Shown here piece by piece: positions 51,020 through 59,642 of a stretch of DNA of 64,000 nucleotides; the first letter of the stretch is position 1, and every line of letters starts with the position of its first letter. Under the pieces are notes generated by a model. That model had not been told where the DNA came from and did not search any database. It saw only the letters and a program-made list of their open reading frames with translations. Made by a program: the position numbers and the translations under genes. The stretch is from Bog-473 sp963725895 (GTDB lineage: Bacteria > Actinomycetota > Acidimicrobiia > Acidimicrobiales > RAAP-2): assembly GCA_963725895.1 (NCBI GenBank), contig CAVSAJ010000003.1, forward strand, positions 1 through 64,000, given 5' to 3'.

Positions 51020-51940
51020 TCAGGCGTCGCGGGGCAGTGCGAGCCGCGTGCCGTTCTCGGTCAGCTCGACATTGGAGATCCCGAATCGTTCGGCGAGGAG
51101 GTGCGGCACATCGTCGAGGGCGATTTCCGTCAGGTTGGACTCGCCACCTACGGGCCTCTCGATGAGCACAGTCTGCTCGGAGGCGAAAAGCGTCAGACAT
51201 CGCTCCGGGCTGCGGAGCCCGGCCATCAGGCTCGTCACGAACGACGACTCGGGGTGCGTCGCCGTGTACCAGTTGTTGACCTCGATGTCGACGCGCTGCG
51301 CCAGCTCGGGGACGAATCCGTACATGTCGCTCCATGCGCCATCCTGGAACACCTGGAGGACCAACTCGGGCCCGTCCTCTCGTAGCCGGTAGCGCCAGCC
51401 CGATTGCTCCGACTCGCGGCCCACTTCGAAGGGAACTGGGTCGAGCAGGCCGCCGCCGCCGAAGCCGACGTCGGCCAGCCAGAGGGAACCGTCGCGGTCA
51501 CGCACGCGGAGAAGCAGATGGTTGAGCGGGCGAGGTGCGCCCGCAGGTCCCAGGCGGACCCGGGCGAGGATGGGGTCGACGTCCCGGTTCCCCAGGGAAG
51601 CCAACGCGCCCGCGAGTAGGAGGTTGTGCTCGAAGCAGTAGCCGCCGCGGCCCCGTGTGACCATCTTGTCCTCGAGATCGGTCAGGTCGAGGGAGACGGG
51701 CCGGCCACCATAGGGGTCGAAGTTCTCGAATGCGATGGTTGTGGCATGGGCGCGGTGAAGACGCGCGAGCCCTGGATCAGGGCTTTCGGAGAGGCCGATT
51801 CTCTCCAGGTATGCACCCAGCGAGGTCAGCCCGGACACGAGTACCGCCTGATGCGGGCGAGGTTCATCCGTCGGCAAACGATCGTTCGACTCGTGGCGCA
51901 CCGACTGGAAGATGGAATTTTCATTTTCGCTTTGCCTCAT
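51020..51940 (-). CDS. nat: Arylamine N-acetyltransferase
   Basis: 306 aa. The Cys-His-Asp triad is present: C102 in 'RGRGGYCFEHN', H141 in 'RPLNHLLLRV' and D157 in 'LWLADVGFGGGG'. NATs transfer acetyl or other acyl groups from CoA to arylamines and hydrazines; in mycobacteria the gene belongs to a cholesterol-degradation region and uses propionyl-CoA. The first 35 residues have no family match, so GTG at 51838 may be the real start. It is convergent with the PLDc_N gene and divergent from a small zinc-ribbon gene. Confidence 0.92.
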   Translation of the reverse strand: MRQSENENSIFQSVRHESNDRLPTDEPRPHQAVLVSGLTSLGAYLERIGLSESPDPGLARLHRAHATTIAFENFDPYGGRPVSLDLTDLEDKMVTRGRGGYCFEHNLLLAGALASLGNRDVDPILARVRLGPAGAPRPLNHLLLRVRDRDGSLWLADVGFGGGGLLDPVPFEVGRESEQSGWRYRLREDGPELVLQVFQDGAWSDMYGFVPELAQRVDIEVNNWYTATHPESSFVTSLMAGLRSPERCLTLFASEQTVLIERPVGGESNLTEIALDDVPHLLAERFGISNVELTENGTRLALPRDA

Positions 51941-51988
51941 GGCTCACTATGGTCGGGGTTCTCCCAGGGGAACGCAGCAGGAGCCGTC

Positions 51989-52180
51989 ATGCAAAACCAC
52001 CACCCAAAGATTGCACAATGTCCCGACCGCAGTTGGGTGGTGGAATGCCCGCAGTGCCGGAGCGACCTGACTTCGGCTGTTCCGATCGGCATCGGAATGC
52101 CGCTTCGGGATCGCGAAACAGCCGAGCGGCTCTGCGAGAACCACGCCACCCGGCCCGTGCGGCGGGCGGTCGCCTCGTAG
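51989..52180 (+). CDS. Small zinc-ribbon-like protein
   Basis: 63 aa. ATG 51989 is preceded by AGGAG with six-base spacing. It contains 'WVVECPQCRSDL' with a CxxC, another Cys before it ('AQCPDRS') and one after ('RLCENH'), so a small metal-binding fold is plausible. Several short actinobacterial proteins share 'PIGIGMPLRDRETAERL'-like text, but no function is known to me. A longer frame upstream (from 51626) is antisense to the NAT gene and has no start support. Confidence 0.6.
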   Translation: MQNHHPKIAQCPDRSWVVECPQCRSDLTSAVPIGIGMPLRDRETAERLCENHATRPVRRAVAS

Positions 52181-52254
52181 ACCGCACCGTCGCGTGCAGG
52201 CTTCCGCGGCACGCGGTCGAGCACCCTGGGTGCGCACCTGGAGGTACTCGATCG

Positions 52255-52650
52255 ATGAGTGACGGGCGAGCGGACATCGTAACGAAGGCCAGCCCTGACT
52301 CCGTGGTCGACACGCTGCAGCGGTTCCTCGAGTTGTTGGCGTCCAAGAGCATCAAGGTGTTCGCAGTCATCGACCAGCGTGCCGAGGCCCGCACGGTCGG
52401 GCTCGACTTGCGTGAGACGACCCTTGTCGTCTTCGGGAATCCCACCGCGGGGACGCCCGTCATGGATGCGGTGCCACTTTCGGCGCTTGACCTTCCGCTC
52501 AAGGTCGTCATTTGGGCCGACGGCGATCGGGGGACCCAAGTGAGCTACACCGCGCCAGCGGCTCTGGCGTCGCGCTACGGGTTGACCGCTCAGCAGGCGG
52601 CGGCGTTCGAAGGGATCAACGGGCTCACCGACGCGCTCGTGTCAGCCTGA
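52255..52650 (+). CDS. DUF302-family protein
   Basis: 131 aa. The DUF302 fold is recognisable: 'VDTLQRFLELLASKSIKVFAV', then 'LRETTLVVFGNPTAGTPVM' and 'LPLKVVIWADGDRGTQVSY'. These small alpha/beta proteins are widespread; no biochemical role is firmly known. GGAGG lies nine bases before ATG 52255. It lies 74 bp after the small zinc-ribbon gene and is followed by a hairpin. The start is secure. Confidence 0.9.
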   Translation: MSDGRADIVTKASPDSVVDTLQRFLELLASKSIKVFAVIDQRAEARTVGLDLRETTLVVFGNPTAGTPVMDAVPLSALDLPLKVVIWADGDRGTQVSYTAPAALASRYGLTAQQAAAFEGINGLTDALVSA

Positions 52651-52663
52651 GGTGGCAATTACG

Positions 52664-52685
52664 GAAGGATATGCCAAGATCCTTC
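52664..52685. terminator. Hairpin after the DUF302 gene
   Basis: GAAGGAT and ATCCTTC pair around ATGCCAAG, 13 bp after the stop. A third copy of the arm, GAAGGAT, follows near 52707. It is AT-richer than the surroundings but has no U-run. Confidence 0.4.
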
Positions 52686-52809
52686 GTTAACTCCGTGGGT
52701 TTCCGAAGGATACGTATACGGGGCGGAGCGAACTCCCGAGAGCCATGAGCTGGTGAACAGCCCTGGTCGCGAAGGTTCCTGGGTCACGACTGGAAGGGCC
52801 ACAGCGGCT

Positions 52810-52836
52810 GTGACACCCTGTGTGACACTGTGTCAC
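52810..52836. promoter_or_regulatory. Candidate TetR operator upstream of the M24-TetR operon
   Basis: GTGACACTGTGTCAC (52822-52836) is a perfect palindrome with 7-bp arms and a single central base. An extra half-site GTGACAC lies 12 bp upstream. It precedes an operon that ends in a TetR gene, suggesting autoregulation. Confidence 0.75.
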
Positions 52837-52888
52837 CCCATCGGGAGGCGGCCCAGTGCAGCGAGCACCTGACAGGGGAATAACAGAC

Positions 52889-53812
52889 GTGTCCAGCAGC
52901 ACCTTTCCGTACTCTGCCGCGGAACTCGACCGGTTCCGCCAGGTGCAGCGCCTGGCCTACGACATCGCCGAGCTGGTCGAGGCGCAACTCGACGTCGGCA
53001 TGACCGAGGTCGAGATCTGCCAGCTCATCGGTGCCGCCCAGACGAGCAACGACATCATCCAGGTCTTTCATGAGCCCTTTGCCTGGGTGGGGCAACGCAC
53101 CGTGCTCGGGCCGGACTGGATCACGACCGCGCTGGGCGCCAAGGGTCCGTCCGGAGGCGGGTCGGACGATACCAACGCCACGCCGGGCACTCCGTTCTTC
53201 CCCACCAGTCGGGCCATCGCGCCCGGCGCCCCGGTGATCATCGACCTGGCCCCGGTGGTCCGCGGTATCTCGACCGACATCGGCTACTCCTGTGTGCTGG
53301 GCGACAACGCGATGTTCAACGATCTGGACCGCGTGCTGCCCCGGATCAGGTCGTTCCTGTTGGAAGGCATCCGGGCGGGCGAGCCCCTCCTCACCCTCTA
53401 CCGCGAGCTCGATTTCCTCTTGGCACAGCGTGGGTGGGAGAACTGCCACCGGCACTACCCAGACCGGGCGCTCGGGCACATGGTGTTCCCCGTCGGGGCG
53501 GAGCCGGGCCGCCCGTCGCCACTCCCGGGTTTCGGCACTGCCGCGGCCGAGGGCCTTCTCGCCGCGGGCGTGGTGGCCGTCGAGGGCGGGACCGCGTACC
53601 CCGTGTGGAACGACACCTCGTTCAGCAAGTACCCCGCCTCGCCGGGACTGTGGGCAGTGGAACCGCATATCGGGCGTCACGGCGTGGGCGTGAAGTTCGA
53701 GGAGATCCTCGTCGTGACCGAGGACGACGCCTTCTGGCTCGACGACCACCTGCCGCACGCGCAGCGGTGGGCTGCCGCGGGTTACAGCATCGAGCCGCTC
53801 GGAAGGTTGTGA
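52889..53812 (+). CDS. M24-family metallopeptidase-like protein
   Basis: 307 aa from GTG 52889, seven bases after AGGGGAA; the frame also opens at 52856. Pita-bread fold signatures are 'VIIDLAPVVRGISTDIGYS' (metal Asp residues), 'RALGHMVFPV' (His), and C-terminal 'VEPHIGRHGVGVKFEEILVV' with the Glu of the metal site. M24 proteins include Xaa-Pro and methionine aminopeptidases and creatinases; the N-terminal prodomain is missing, so this is the short form. The stop overlaps the TetR start by one base. The role may be hydrolysis of a small amide; unproven. Confidence 0.8.
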   Translation: MSSSTFPYSAAELDRFRQVQRLAYDIAELVEAQLDVGMTEVEICQLIGAAQTSNDIIQVFHEPFAWVGQRTVLGPDWITTALGAKGPSGGGSDDTNATPGTPFFPTSRAIAPGAPVIIDLAPVVRGISTDIGYSCVLGDNAMFNDLDRVLPRIRSFLLEGIRAGEPLLTLYRELDFLLAQRGWENCHRHYPDRALGHMVFPVGAEPGRPSPLPGFGTAAAEGLLAAGVVAVEGGTAYPVWNDTSFSKYPASPGLWAVEPHIGRHGVGVKFEEILVVTEDDAFWLDDHLPHAQRWAAAGYSIEPLGRL

Positions 53813-54420
53813 TGCCGACGCGGACACGGACCCGGGCCGCCGCGCAAAAGCATCGTGTGGCAGTGGAGCAGGCGATCCTCGACGCCACCGAGATCCTGCT
53901 CGAGACCAGGCCGTTCCGCGACCTCACCGTCGAGGACGTCATGGAGGTGGCCGGCCTCGGCCGCACCGCGTTCTACCGCTACTTTCCCGATCTCGAGAGC
54001 GTCGTCCTGTGCCACATGGCGGGCATCTCGGACAAGCTCTTCGTCGCCGCCAGGGACTGGCTGGGCGCGGCCGACCCCGATGCCCAGCTCGTCGACTCGG
54101 GTCTGCGCATCGCTACCGTGTACCGGGATCACGGCCGCGTCATGCAGGCCTTCTCCGACGCGGCCGGCGCAGGACCCGATGTGCACCAAGCCTGGCGGGC
54201 CGTGTTGGACAGCCTGATCGAGCCGGGAGTGGCCCACCTGGAGGCGCTGATCGAGCAGGGTCGGGCCGAGTGCGCACGGCCGGGCGAGACGATCCGGGCG
54301 CTTTCGGTGCTCATCGACCGGTACCTGCTCGACATCTACGGGCGGAGCGCGGCGGTCGACATCGCCGGACCCGTCGAAGTGCTGACACAGATTTGGCGGC
54401 GGACGCTGCGACTGCGCTGA
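53812..54420 (+). CDS. TetR-family regulator of the M24 operon
   Basis: 202 aa. The HTH is 'AILDATEILLETRPFRDLTV' and 'VMEVAGLGRTAFYRYFPDL'. The C-terminal domain ('LIEPGVAHLEALIEQGRAE') resembles actinobacterial TetRs tied to lipid or steroid genes. It overlaps the M24 gene by one base (TGATG), so the pair is co-expressed from the promoter with the GTGACAC palindrome. It is convergent with the MBL hydrolase gene, with a 3 x 20-bp repeat between them. Confidence 0.9.
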   Translation: MPTRTRTRAAAQKHRVAVEQAILDATEILLETRPFRDLTVEDVMEVAGLGRTAFYRYFPDLESVVLCHMAGISDKLFVAARDWLGAADPDAQLVDSGLRIATVYRDHGRVMQAFSDAAGAGPDVHQAWRAVLDSLIEPGVAHLEALIEQGRAECARPGETIRALSVLIDRYLLDIYGRSAAVDIAGPVEVLTQIWRRTLRLR

Positions 54421-54470
54421 GGCAGCCCGGACGGGGCTGCGGTGGTCGGGTCGTGACCGGGCTGCAGGGT

Positions 54471-54530
54471 CCGTGGCGGGGCAGCAGGGTCCGTGGCGGG
54501 GCAGCAGGGTCCGTGGCGGGGCAGCAGGGT
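54471..54530. repeat. Three 20-bp tandem units abutting the MBL hydrolase stop codon
   Basis: CCGTGGCGGGGCAGCAGGGT occurs three times without mismatch or spacer. The array ends on the first base of the MBL stop codon (minus strand) and lies between convergent genes. Confidence 0.92.
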
Positions 54531-55417
54531 CAGCGGAAGAGGGGTAGGGGCGTGCCGAGCTCCAGCTCGAAGTATCCGGCCGGCGCACCGGGAACGTCGA
54601 CGGCTGCGGCGGCGGGGCCGATGTCCACGCCGGGGAGCCCGGGAAACAACGGGTCGTGGTGGCAGAAGGCGACCCTTCCGGGTTGGAGCAGCTGCACCTG
54701 CTCGAGCATGAACTGCACAGACGATCCCTGGAAGGGCTCACCGTCGACGTTGGGGCGGCCGCCGAGCGACAGCAAGGCCACGTCTGGCCGCAGTGCCTTG
54801 AAGATGCCGCGCCAGTAGCCGGCGCTCCCGCTCACGAGGACCGAGCCACTCGACGTCATGAGGAAGTACGCGAGCTGGCCGCCGTCGTGGCGTGAGCACA
54901 CCTCGTTCATCGCGATGAGGGCCCGTCCCGCCGGGTTCGAAGAGATCGATTCCATCGCGCCGAACAAGCCGGCGATCTTCGCGGCGCGTTGCTGCGCGCT
55001 CACGTCGAGGTCTCCCAGGCAGGGGACGGAAGAGTCGGCCTCGCTGTGTGCAAAGAGGCACGAGTGCAGAGCCGGCAACACCTTGACCCGAGTCGAGGGC
55101 CCGCAGTGCACCGTCTCGCCGCCGGTCACGACGAGCAGGCGCTCCTCGGGCACGCCATCGGCGCGCAGGCAGCGGGCGGACTCGGGCGAGCAGACAACGG
55201 TGGCACCGGTCCCGCGCGCGATGGGCTCCGCGCCGTAGAGATGGTCGAAGTGCGCGTGGCTGATGAACACGTAGTCGGCCTTGTCGACGGCGGCCGTCGT
55301 GAGGCCCACGGGAGGCAGTCCGGGCAGCCTGTCGAGGTAGGCATCGAAAAACAGATCGAAACCCGCATCGCGCACTCGGAACGTCGCCGTTCCGAACCAT
55401 TCGAGCGTCGTGGGCAT
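54530..55417 (-). CDS. MBL-fold metallo-hydrolase
   Basis: 295 aa. The metal-binding motif HxHxDH is 'HAHFDH' at 54-59; further ligands are His in 'VLPALHSCLF' and Asp/His near 'FCHHDP'. 'WFGTATFRVRDAGFDLFFD' at the N-terminus is typical of UlaG/L-ascorbate-lactonase-like or phosphodiesterase-type members. AGGAGG lies a few bases before the ATG. The substrate is unknown. It lies 30 bp downstream of a membrane-protein gene on the same strand and is likely co-transcribed with it. Confidence 0.88.
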   Translation of the reverse strand: MPTTLEWFGTATFRVRDAGFDLFFDAYLDRLPGLPPVGLTTAAVDKADYVFISHAHFDHLYGAEPIARGTGATVVCSPESARCLRADGVPEERLLVVTGGETVHCGPSTRVKVLPALHSCLFAHSEADSSVPCLGDLDVSAQQRAAKIAGLFGAMESISSNPAGRALIAMNEVCSRHDGGQLAYFLMTSSGSVLVSGSAGYWRGIFKALRPDVALLSLGGRPNVDGEPFQGSSVQFMLEQVQLLQPGRVAFCHHDPLFPGLPGVDIGPAAAAVDVPGAPAGYFELELGTPLPLFR

Positions 55418-55447
55418 CCCGGACCTCCTTGGGTGATGAGGAGGACG

Positions 55448-56394
55448 TTAGGGCGTGGCCTGTGTGTGCGCCGTTGCCCCGGCTTCGGCGACGGCGCGCT
55501 CGGGGGAGCCGATCAGCTTGGCCGAGAACTTGACCGCCTTGACCGCGCTCGTCACCCCCGTCTGCAAGGTGGCGCCGATCACGATGAGTGCGATGCCGGG
55601 CCAGAAGAGGTAGCGCCAGCCGAGCATCAAGATGCCCAGGCGACCCAGCATGTACGGCGGCGAGCACACGACAGCGCCGACCGCGCCGCCGACCACGGTG
55701 GCTGCAAGCTTGTCGCGGTTGTTGCGCGTGGTTTCGATGCCCACGATGCGCGCCGGCACCGCCAGGTAGCACAGCATCATGACGCCGACCACGAGGCTCT
55801 GGCTGATGACAAAGGGCCAGTGGCCCCAACGCGTCACGATCAGCGCGGAGAACGACAGCGCGAGGCCGATGGAGACGCCCCACGCGCTGATCGCCCCCAG
55901 GTGCTGGTTCGCCTTGGCGAAGGCGGGCCGGATCTCGGGCTTGTCCCGTTCCGAGATGGCGAAGGCGAAGACGCCGTTCAGGTAGAAGCTTGCCGCCGTG
56001 AGAAGCGTGACGCCGAGGACGGCGGGGATGAGAAGGGGCCCGCGGATGACGTGAAACTGTTTGCCGTGGAGCACGTGGATCTTGATATCGAGCAGGGCCA
56101 CCCAGATCCACATGGCGGGGATGATCTGCACGAGCGTGAGGCGCCAGTTGGTGATGAGAAGCTTCAGCCCCTGGAAGAGCATCAAGAAGGCGCCGACGAT
56201 GAGGGCCAGCGGGGCGAGGTAGCGGCGCCGCTGGCTGAGCTGGAGCACCGCCTGCTCGACGGCGGCGTCGTCGCTGCGGCGGATGCCGTCGACGAGGCGG
56301 GCGATCGACGCGCTGACACGTGCACGCGGCGCGTCGCGGGCACGTCGACATCGCCACCCGCTGCGCTCGGACCGTCCTCCTCCACGCCCGCCAT
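55448..56394 (-). CDS. Predicted integral membrane protein, probable frameshift near the N-terminus
   Basis: About 315 aa. The body has six to seven hydrophobic segments ('YLAPLALIVGAFLMLFQGL', 'LLIPAVLGVTLLTAASFYL', 'WGVSIGLALSFSALIVTRW', 'SLVVGVMMLCYLAVPARIVG', 'YLFWPGIALIVIGATLQTG') and a soluble N-terminus 'LVDGIRRSDDAAVEQAVLQL'. In that frame no good start exists; an ATG at 56394 in another frame gives 'MAGVEEDGPSAAGGDVDV' and needs one frame change near 56320-56345. I do not recognise the family. It is divergent from the DUF2252 gene and upstream of the MBL hydrolase. Confidence 0.65.
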
Positions 56395-56483
56395 TGTGGT
56401 GCCGCCGAGCAGACCGCCGTGCGCGTGCGTAGCCTCGTAGACCGCATGACTGCGCGGTGACGCGTTCGGGCGAGGAGGCCGCC

Positions 56484-57947
56484 ATGACGGTGGAGGAGAA
56501 GTTCAGGCTGGCGGACGTGCCCGGGCCCAGGGCGGTGCCGCACCTGACCGAGGACGAGAGCAAGGCCAGGGGAAAGGCGGCGCGGGACAAGGTTCCCCGG
56601 GAGAGCCAGGCGCTGTTCGACCCCGGACCGGAGCGCACCGACCCGATCTCATGGCTCGAGGACCAGGCGAAGACCAGAGTCCCCGAGCTGGTGCCGATCC
56701 GTTATGGCCGCATGCTGGTCTCGCCGTTCACCTTCTTCCGGGGCGCCGCGCTGGTGATGGCGTCGGACCTCTCGACCACGCCGCGCTCAGGGCTCACCGC
56801 CCAGATCTGCGGCGATGCCCACCTGTCGAACTTCGGCGTCTTCGGCTCGCCGGAGCGCCAGCTCGTCTTCGACTGCAACGACTTCGACGAGACACTGCCC
56901 GGACCTTGGGAGTGGGACGTCAAGCGGCTCGCCGCCAGCCTCGTCGTGGCAGCGCGCCAGCGCGGCTTCGCCAAGGACGTCCGCGCGGAAGCCATCGTGG
57001 GTCTCGGCAGGGTCTACCGCGACTCGATGCGGCTCATGGCGACGATGAGCAATCTCGACGTCTGGTACAGCCGGGTCGAGATCGAGCCGATCGTGGACCT
57101 CTTGAAGGCGCAGGCCGACGAGGCGGGCACCAAGGCAGACGTGCGCATGGCCAACACCGCCACCAAGCTCATCGCCAAGGCCCACACCAAGGACTCCATG
57201 AGGGCGCTCGACAAGCTGACGTACGTCGTCGACGGCGAGCGACGGATCGTCAGCGATCCGCCGCTCATCGTGCCGGTTGAGGAGCTCTTCCAGGAGTCCG
57301 AGTCGACGGCGATGATCGAACTGTTCCACGACGTCGTCCGCCGCTACCGCCAGACCCTGGCCACGGACCGCCGGCATCTGCTGGAGCAGTTCACGATCAG
57401 CCAGTTGGCGCGCAAGGTCGTGGGTGTCGGCAGCGTGGGCACACGGGCCTGGATCCTCCTGCTCCACGGTCCGCGCCACGAGGACGTCCTGTTCCTCCAA
57501 GCCAAGGAGGCCGAGGCCTCGGTCCTCGAGCGCTTCTTGAAGAAGAGCCAGTACGACAACCACGGAGCCCGGGTGGTGGCCGGTCAGCGTGTGATGCAGG
57601 CCAGCAGCGACATCTTCTTGGGTTGGCAGCGGGCCCACGGCGTCGACGGGGTGACGCGCGACTACTACATCCGCCAGCTCTCTGACTGGAAGGGGTCGGT
57701 CGACACGGAGAGCGCCATCCCCGAGGGCATGAAGACCTACGCGGAGCTGTGCGCGCACAGCCTGGCCCGCGCCCATGCGCGCTCGGGGGACCGCATCGCT
57801 ATGGCCTCGTATCTCGGGGCGAACGCCAAGTTCGACAAGGCCCTCCTCCGCTTCGCCGAGGCCTACGCCGACCAGAACGAGCGGGACTACGAGGCCTTCG
57901 CCGCCGCCTGCAAGAGCGGCCGGCTGCACGTCGAAGAGGGCCTCTGA
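56484..57947 (+). CDS. DUF2252-family protein
   Basis: 487 aa, typical length. Hallmarks are 'RYGRMLVSPFTFFRGAALVM', 'ICGDAHLSNFGVFGSPERQ' and 'FDCNDFDETLPGPWEWDVKR', resembling an aminoglycoside-phosphotransferase/kinase-like fold (GDAHLSNFG corresponds to the HGDxxxxN catalytic loop), and C-terminal 'LARAHARSGD'. The enzymatic role is unproven. GAGGAGG lies six to eight bases before ATG 56484. It is divergent from the membrane-protein gene by about 90 bp. Confidence 0.9.
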   Translation: MTVEEKFRLADVPGPRAVPHLTEDESKARGKAARDKVPRESQALFDPGPERTDPISWLEDQAKTRVPELVPIRYGRMLVSPFTFFRGAALVMASDLSTTPRSGLTAQICGDAHLSNFGVFGSPERQLVFDCNDFDETLPGPWEWDVKRLAASLVVAARQRGFAKDVRAEAIVGLGRVYRDSMRLMATMSNLDVWYSRVEIEPIVDLLKAQADEAGTKADVRMANTATKLIAKAHTKDSMRALDKLTYVVDGERRIVSDPPLIVPVEELFQESESTAMIELFHDVVRRYRQTLATDRRHLLEQFTISQLARKVVGVGSVGTRAWILLLHGPRHEDVLFLQAKEAEASVLERFLKKSQYDNHGARVVAGQRVMQASSDIFLGWQRAHGVDGVTRDYYIRQLSDWKGSVDTESAIPEGMKTYAELCAHSLARAHARSGDRIAMASYLGANAKFDKALLRFAEAYADQNERDYEAFAAACKSGRLHVEEGL

Positions 57948-58130
57948 GTGGCGGCTCTGAGTCACGGCTGGGGGAGGCGGCGAGTGGCCCCCCGTTGAAA
58001 GGTGGTTTGACGAAGGCCCTCGGACACGGGACCAATTGCCCTAGTCCGATGGATACACGCGGCTCCGATTCGGTGCAGAATGGGAACCGCCGTTTCAGGC
58101 GAGACCGCGACAACGACGTAAGGAGACCGA

Positions 58131-58535
58131 ATGCTTGCCTCGAGCTATCCCGTCCTCGACGCCTTCTTGACGATCTTGTACTTCTTCATCTTCATCATCT
58201 GGATCTGGCTGTTGATCACGGTGTTCATCGACATCTTCCGCAGCCATGACATGGGGGGCTTGGCCAAGGCGTTATGGGTGATCTTCGTCATCATCCTGCC
58301 CTTCCTGGGTGTCTTCGTGTACCTGATCGCCCGGGGCTCCAAGATGCACGAGCGGGCGGCGGCCGACGCAGCCCTGCAACAGAAGGCCTTCGACCAGTAC
58401 GTGCGCCAGGCTGCCGGCACCCAGGGTGCGGACACGGCGTCACAGCTTTCCAAGCTGGCTGACCTCAAGAACCAGGGCGTCCTGACCGACGCCGAATTCG
58501 AGGCGCAGAAGTCCAAGATCCTGGCAGCCGGCTAG
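58131..58535 (+). CDS. PLDc_N-SHOCT membrane protein (second copy)
   Basis: 134 aa. It is a close paralogue of the gene at 45700: the N-terminal 'MLASSYPVLDAFLT', 'FIDIFRSHDMGGLAKALWVIF' (in part) and 'LADLKNQGVLTDAEFEAQK' are shared almost residue for residue, and the DNA is alike. Two membrane helices are followed by a linker and a SHOCT domain. GTAAGGAG lies before the ATG. It opens a three-gene run with DUF6325 and a SHOCT-only protein, each with its own ribosome-binding site and gaps of 64 and 36 bp. The function is unknown; a membrane-stress or assembly role is only a guess. Confidence 0.9.
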   Translation: MLASSYPVLDAFLTILYFFIFIIWIWLLITVFIDIFRSHDMGGLAKALWVIFVIILPFLGVFVYLIARGSKMHERAAADAALQQKAFDQYVRQAAGTQGADTASQLSKLADLKNQGVLTDAEFEAQKSKILAAG

Positions 58536-58599
58536 CCGTGAGGCAGGACTGCCCCGACGGAGACAGAGCCGAGCGACGGAGACACAGAGAGGAGCCGCA

Positions 58600-59028
58600 A
58601 TGGCGTTAGGACCGGTCAGCTACACGGTGGTCGCCTTCCCGGGCAACCAGTTCAACGGGAACATCGCACCCGAGGTCGCGAAGCTGGTCGAGAGCGGCCT
58701 CGTGCGCGTCCTCGACCTGGTCTTCGTGGCCAAAGACGAGCAGGGCGAGACCATCAGTCTCGAGTTCGACCAGATGGACGAGCTTGCGGCCTTCGACGAG
58801 ATGGACGGTGAGGTCGGCGGCCTGGTCAACATGGAAGACCTGGACCACGTGGCGGACAGCCTGCCCGAGGGCAACTCGGCGCTGGTGATCGTGTGGGAGG
58901 ACGTCTGGGCCCGCCCGCTCGCCGACGCGGTCCGCGAGTCGGGTGGCGTCGTCATCGACTCCACGCGCATCCCGGCCCCGTTGGTGGAGTCCGCGCTCGA
59001 GGAGCTGGCCGCGGCGCTCAAGAGTTGA
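58600..59028 (+). CDS. DUF6325-family protein
   Basis: 142 aa, soluble, acidic. The family pattern is 'MALGPVSYTVVAFPGNQFNG' at the N-terminus, 'RVLDLVFVAKDEQG', 'ALVIVWEDVWARPLADAVR' and 'SGGVVIDSTRIP'. Such proteins are common in actinobacteria beside SHOCT and PLDc_N genes; the role is unknown. GAGAGGAG lies eight bases before the ATG. It sits between two SHOCT-domain genes and is very likely co-transcribed with them. Confidence 0.9.
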   Translation: MALGPVSYTVVAFPGNQFNGNIAPEVAKLVESGLVRVLDLVFVAKDEQGETISLEFDQMDELAAFDEMDGEVGGLVNMEDLDHVADSLPEGNSALVIVWEDVWARPLADAVRESGGVVIDSTRIPAPLVESALEELAAALKS

Positions 59029-59064
59029 GATGGACAAAGACGAGAGAGGGAAGGGAGCACAACG

Positions 59065-59370
59065 ATGCCAATGATGCGACGTCCGGTGATGCGGACGGTG
59101 GGGCGCACGGCGGTCATCGCCGGGACCGCCTCGGTGGTGGCGGGCCGGGTGAACCGGCGCCAGCAGAACAAGTTCGCGGAGCAGGACGCGCAGGCGCAGC
59201 AGGCGGCGGCACCACCTCCGGCCGCCGCGCCGGCTGTGGCGCCCGCGGGCGGCGACTCCGATGAGCTGATCAACAAGTTGAAGGATCTGGCCAACCTGAA
59301 GGATCAGGGGATCCTGACCGAGGCCGAGTTCAACGACCAGAAGGCGAAGATCCTGGCGCAGATGTCCTGA
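59065..59370 (+). CDS. SHOCT-domain small protein
   Basis: 101 aa. A basic N-terminus with a short hydrophobic stretch ('VGRTAVIAGTASVVAG') and 'RVNRRQQNKFAEQD' precedes an Ala/Pro-rich linker and a C-terminal SHOCT ('LKDLANLKDQGILTEAEF'). The SHOCT half closely matches those at 45700 and 58131; the membrane part is different. GGGAGC precedes the ATG. It is the third gene of the cluster; physical interaction with the SHOCT of the 58131 protein is an attractive inference. Confidence 0.88.
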   Translation: MPMMRRPVMRTVGRTAVIAGTASVVAGRVNRRQQNKFAEQDAQAQQAAAPPPAAAPAVAPAGGDSDELINKLKDLANLKDQGILTEAEFNDQKAKILAQMS

Positions 59371-59642
59371 AGTCGCGTTCGAGGAGCCGGGGTCGCGACG
59401 GATTCTGGCTGATCAGCGCGCGCAAGTGGTTCACCAGGGCCGCGGCCGCAGGGGAGCGAGGACGACCTCGAGCGGATCGAGGCGACGTTCTCCAACATCG
59501 AGCGCGAACTCGAGAGCGTGGACTAAGTCGAACCCCCTGAACGGGGGCGCTCGCTTGGGTCAACACGATGGCGACACGATTACGGACGATTACGGGGGTT
59601 TCATAGGGACAACTGCGGGTAAGGCATCTTGCGAGGGAGGTT

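Noticed and set aside
49585..58045. The 10-mer TTGCCCTAGT at 49585-49594 and 58036-58045
   Set aside because: Shared upstream of two membrane-protein genes, but distances to the starts differ (about 330 and 85 bp) and two occurrences are not enough to call an operator.
59371..59642. Short frame ending with 'LERIEATFSNIERELESVD' near 59526
   Set aside because: It looks coding at its end, but no start or upstream domain can be joined without an assumed frameshift.
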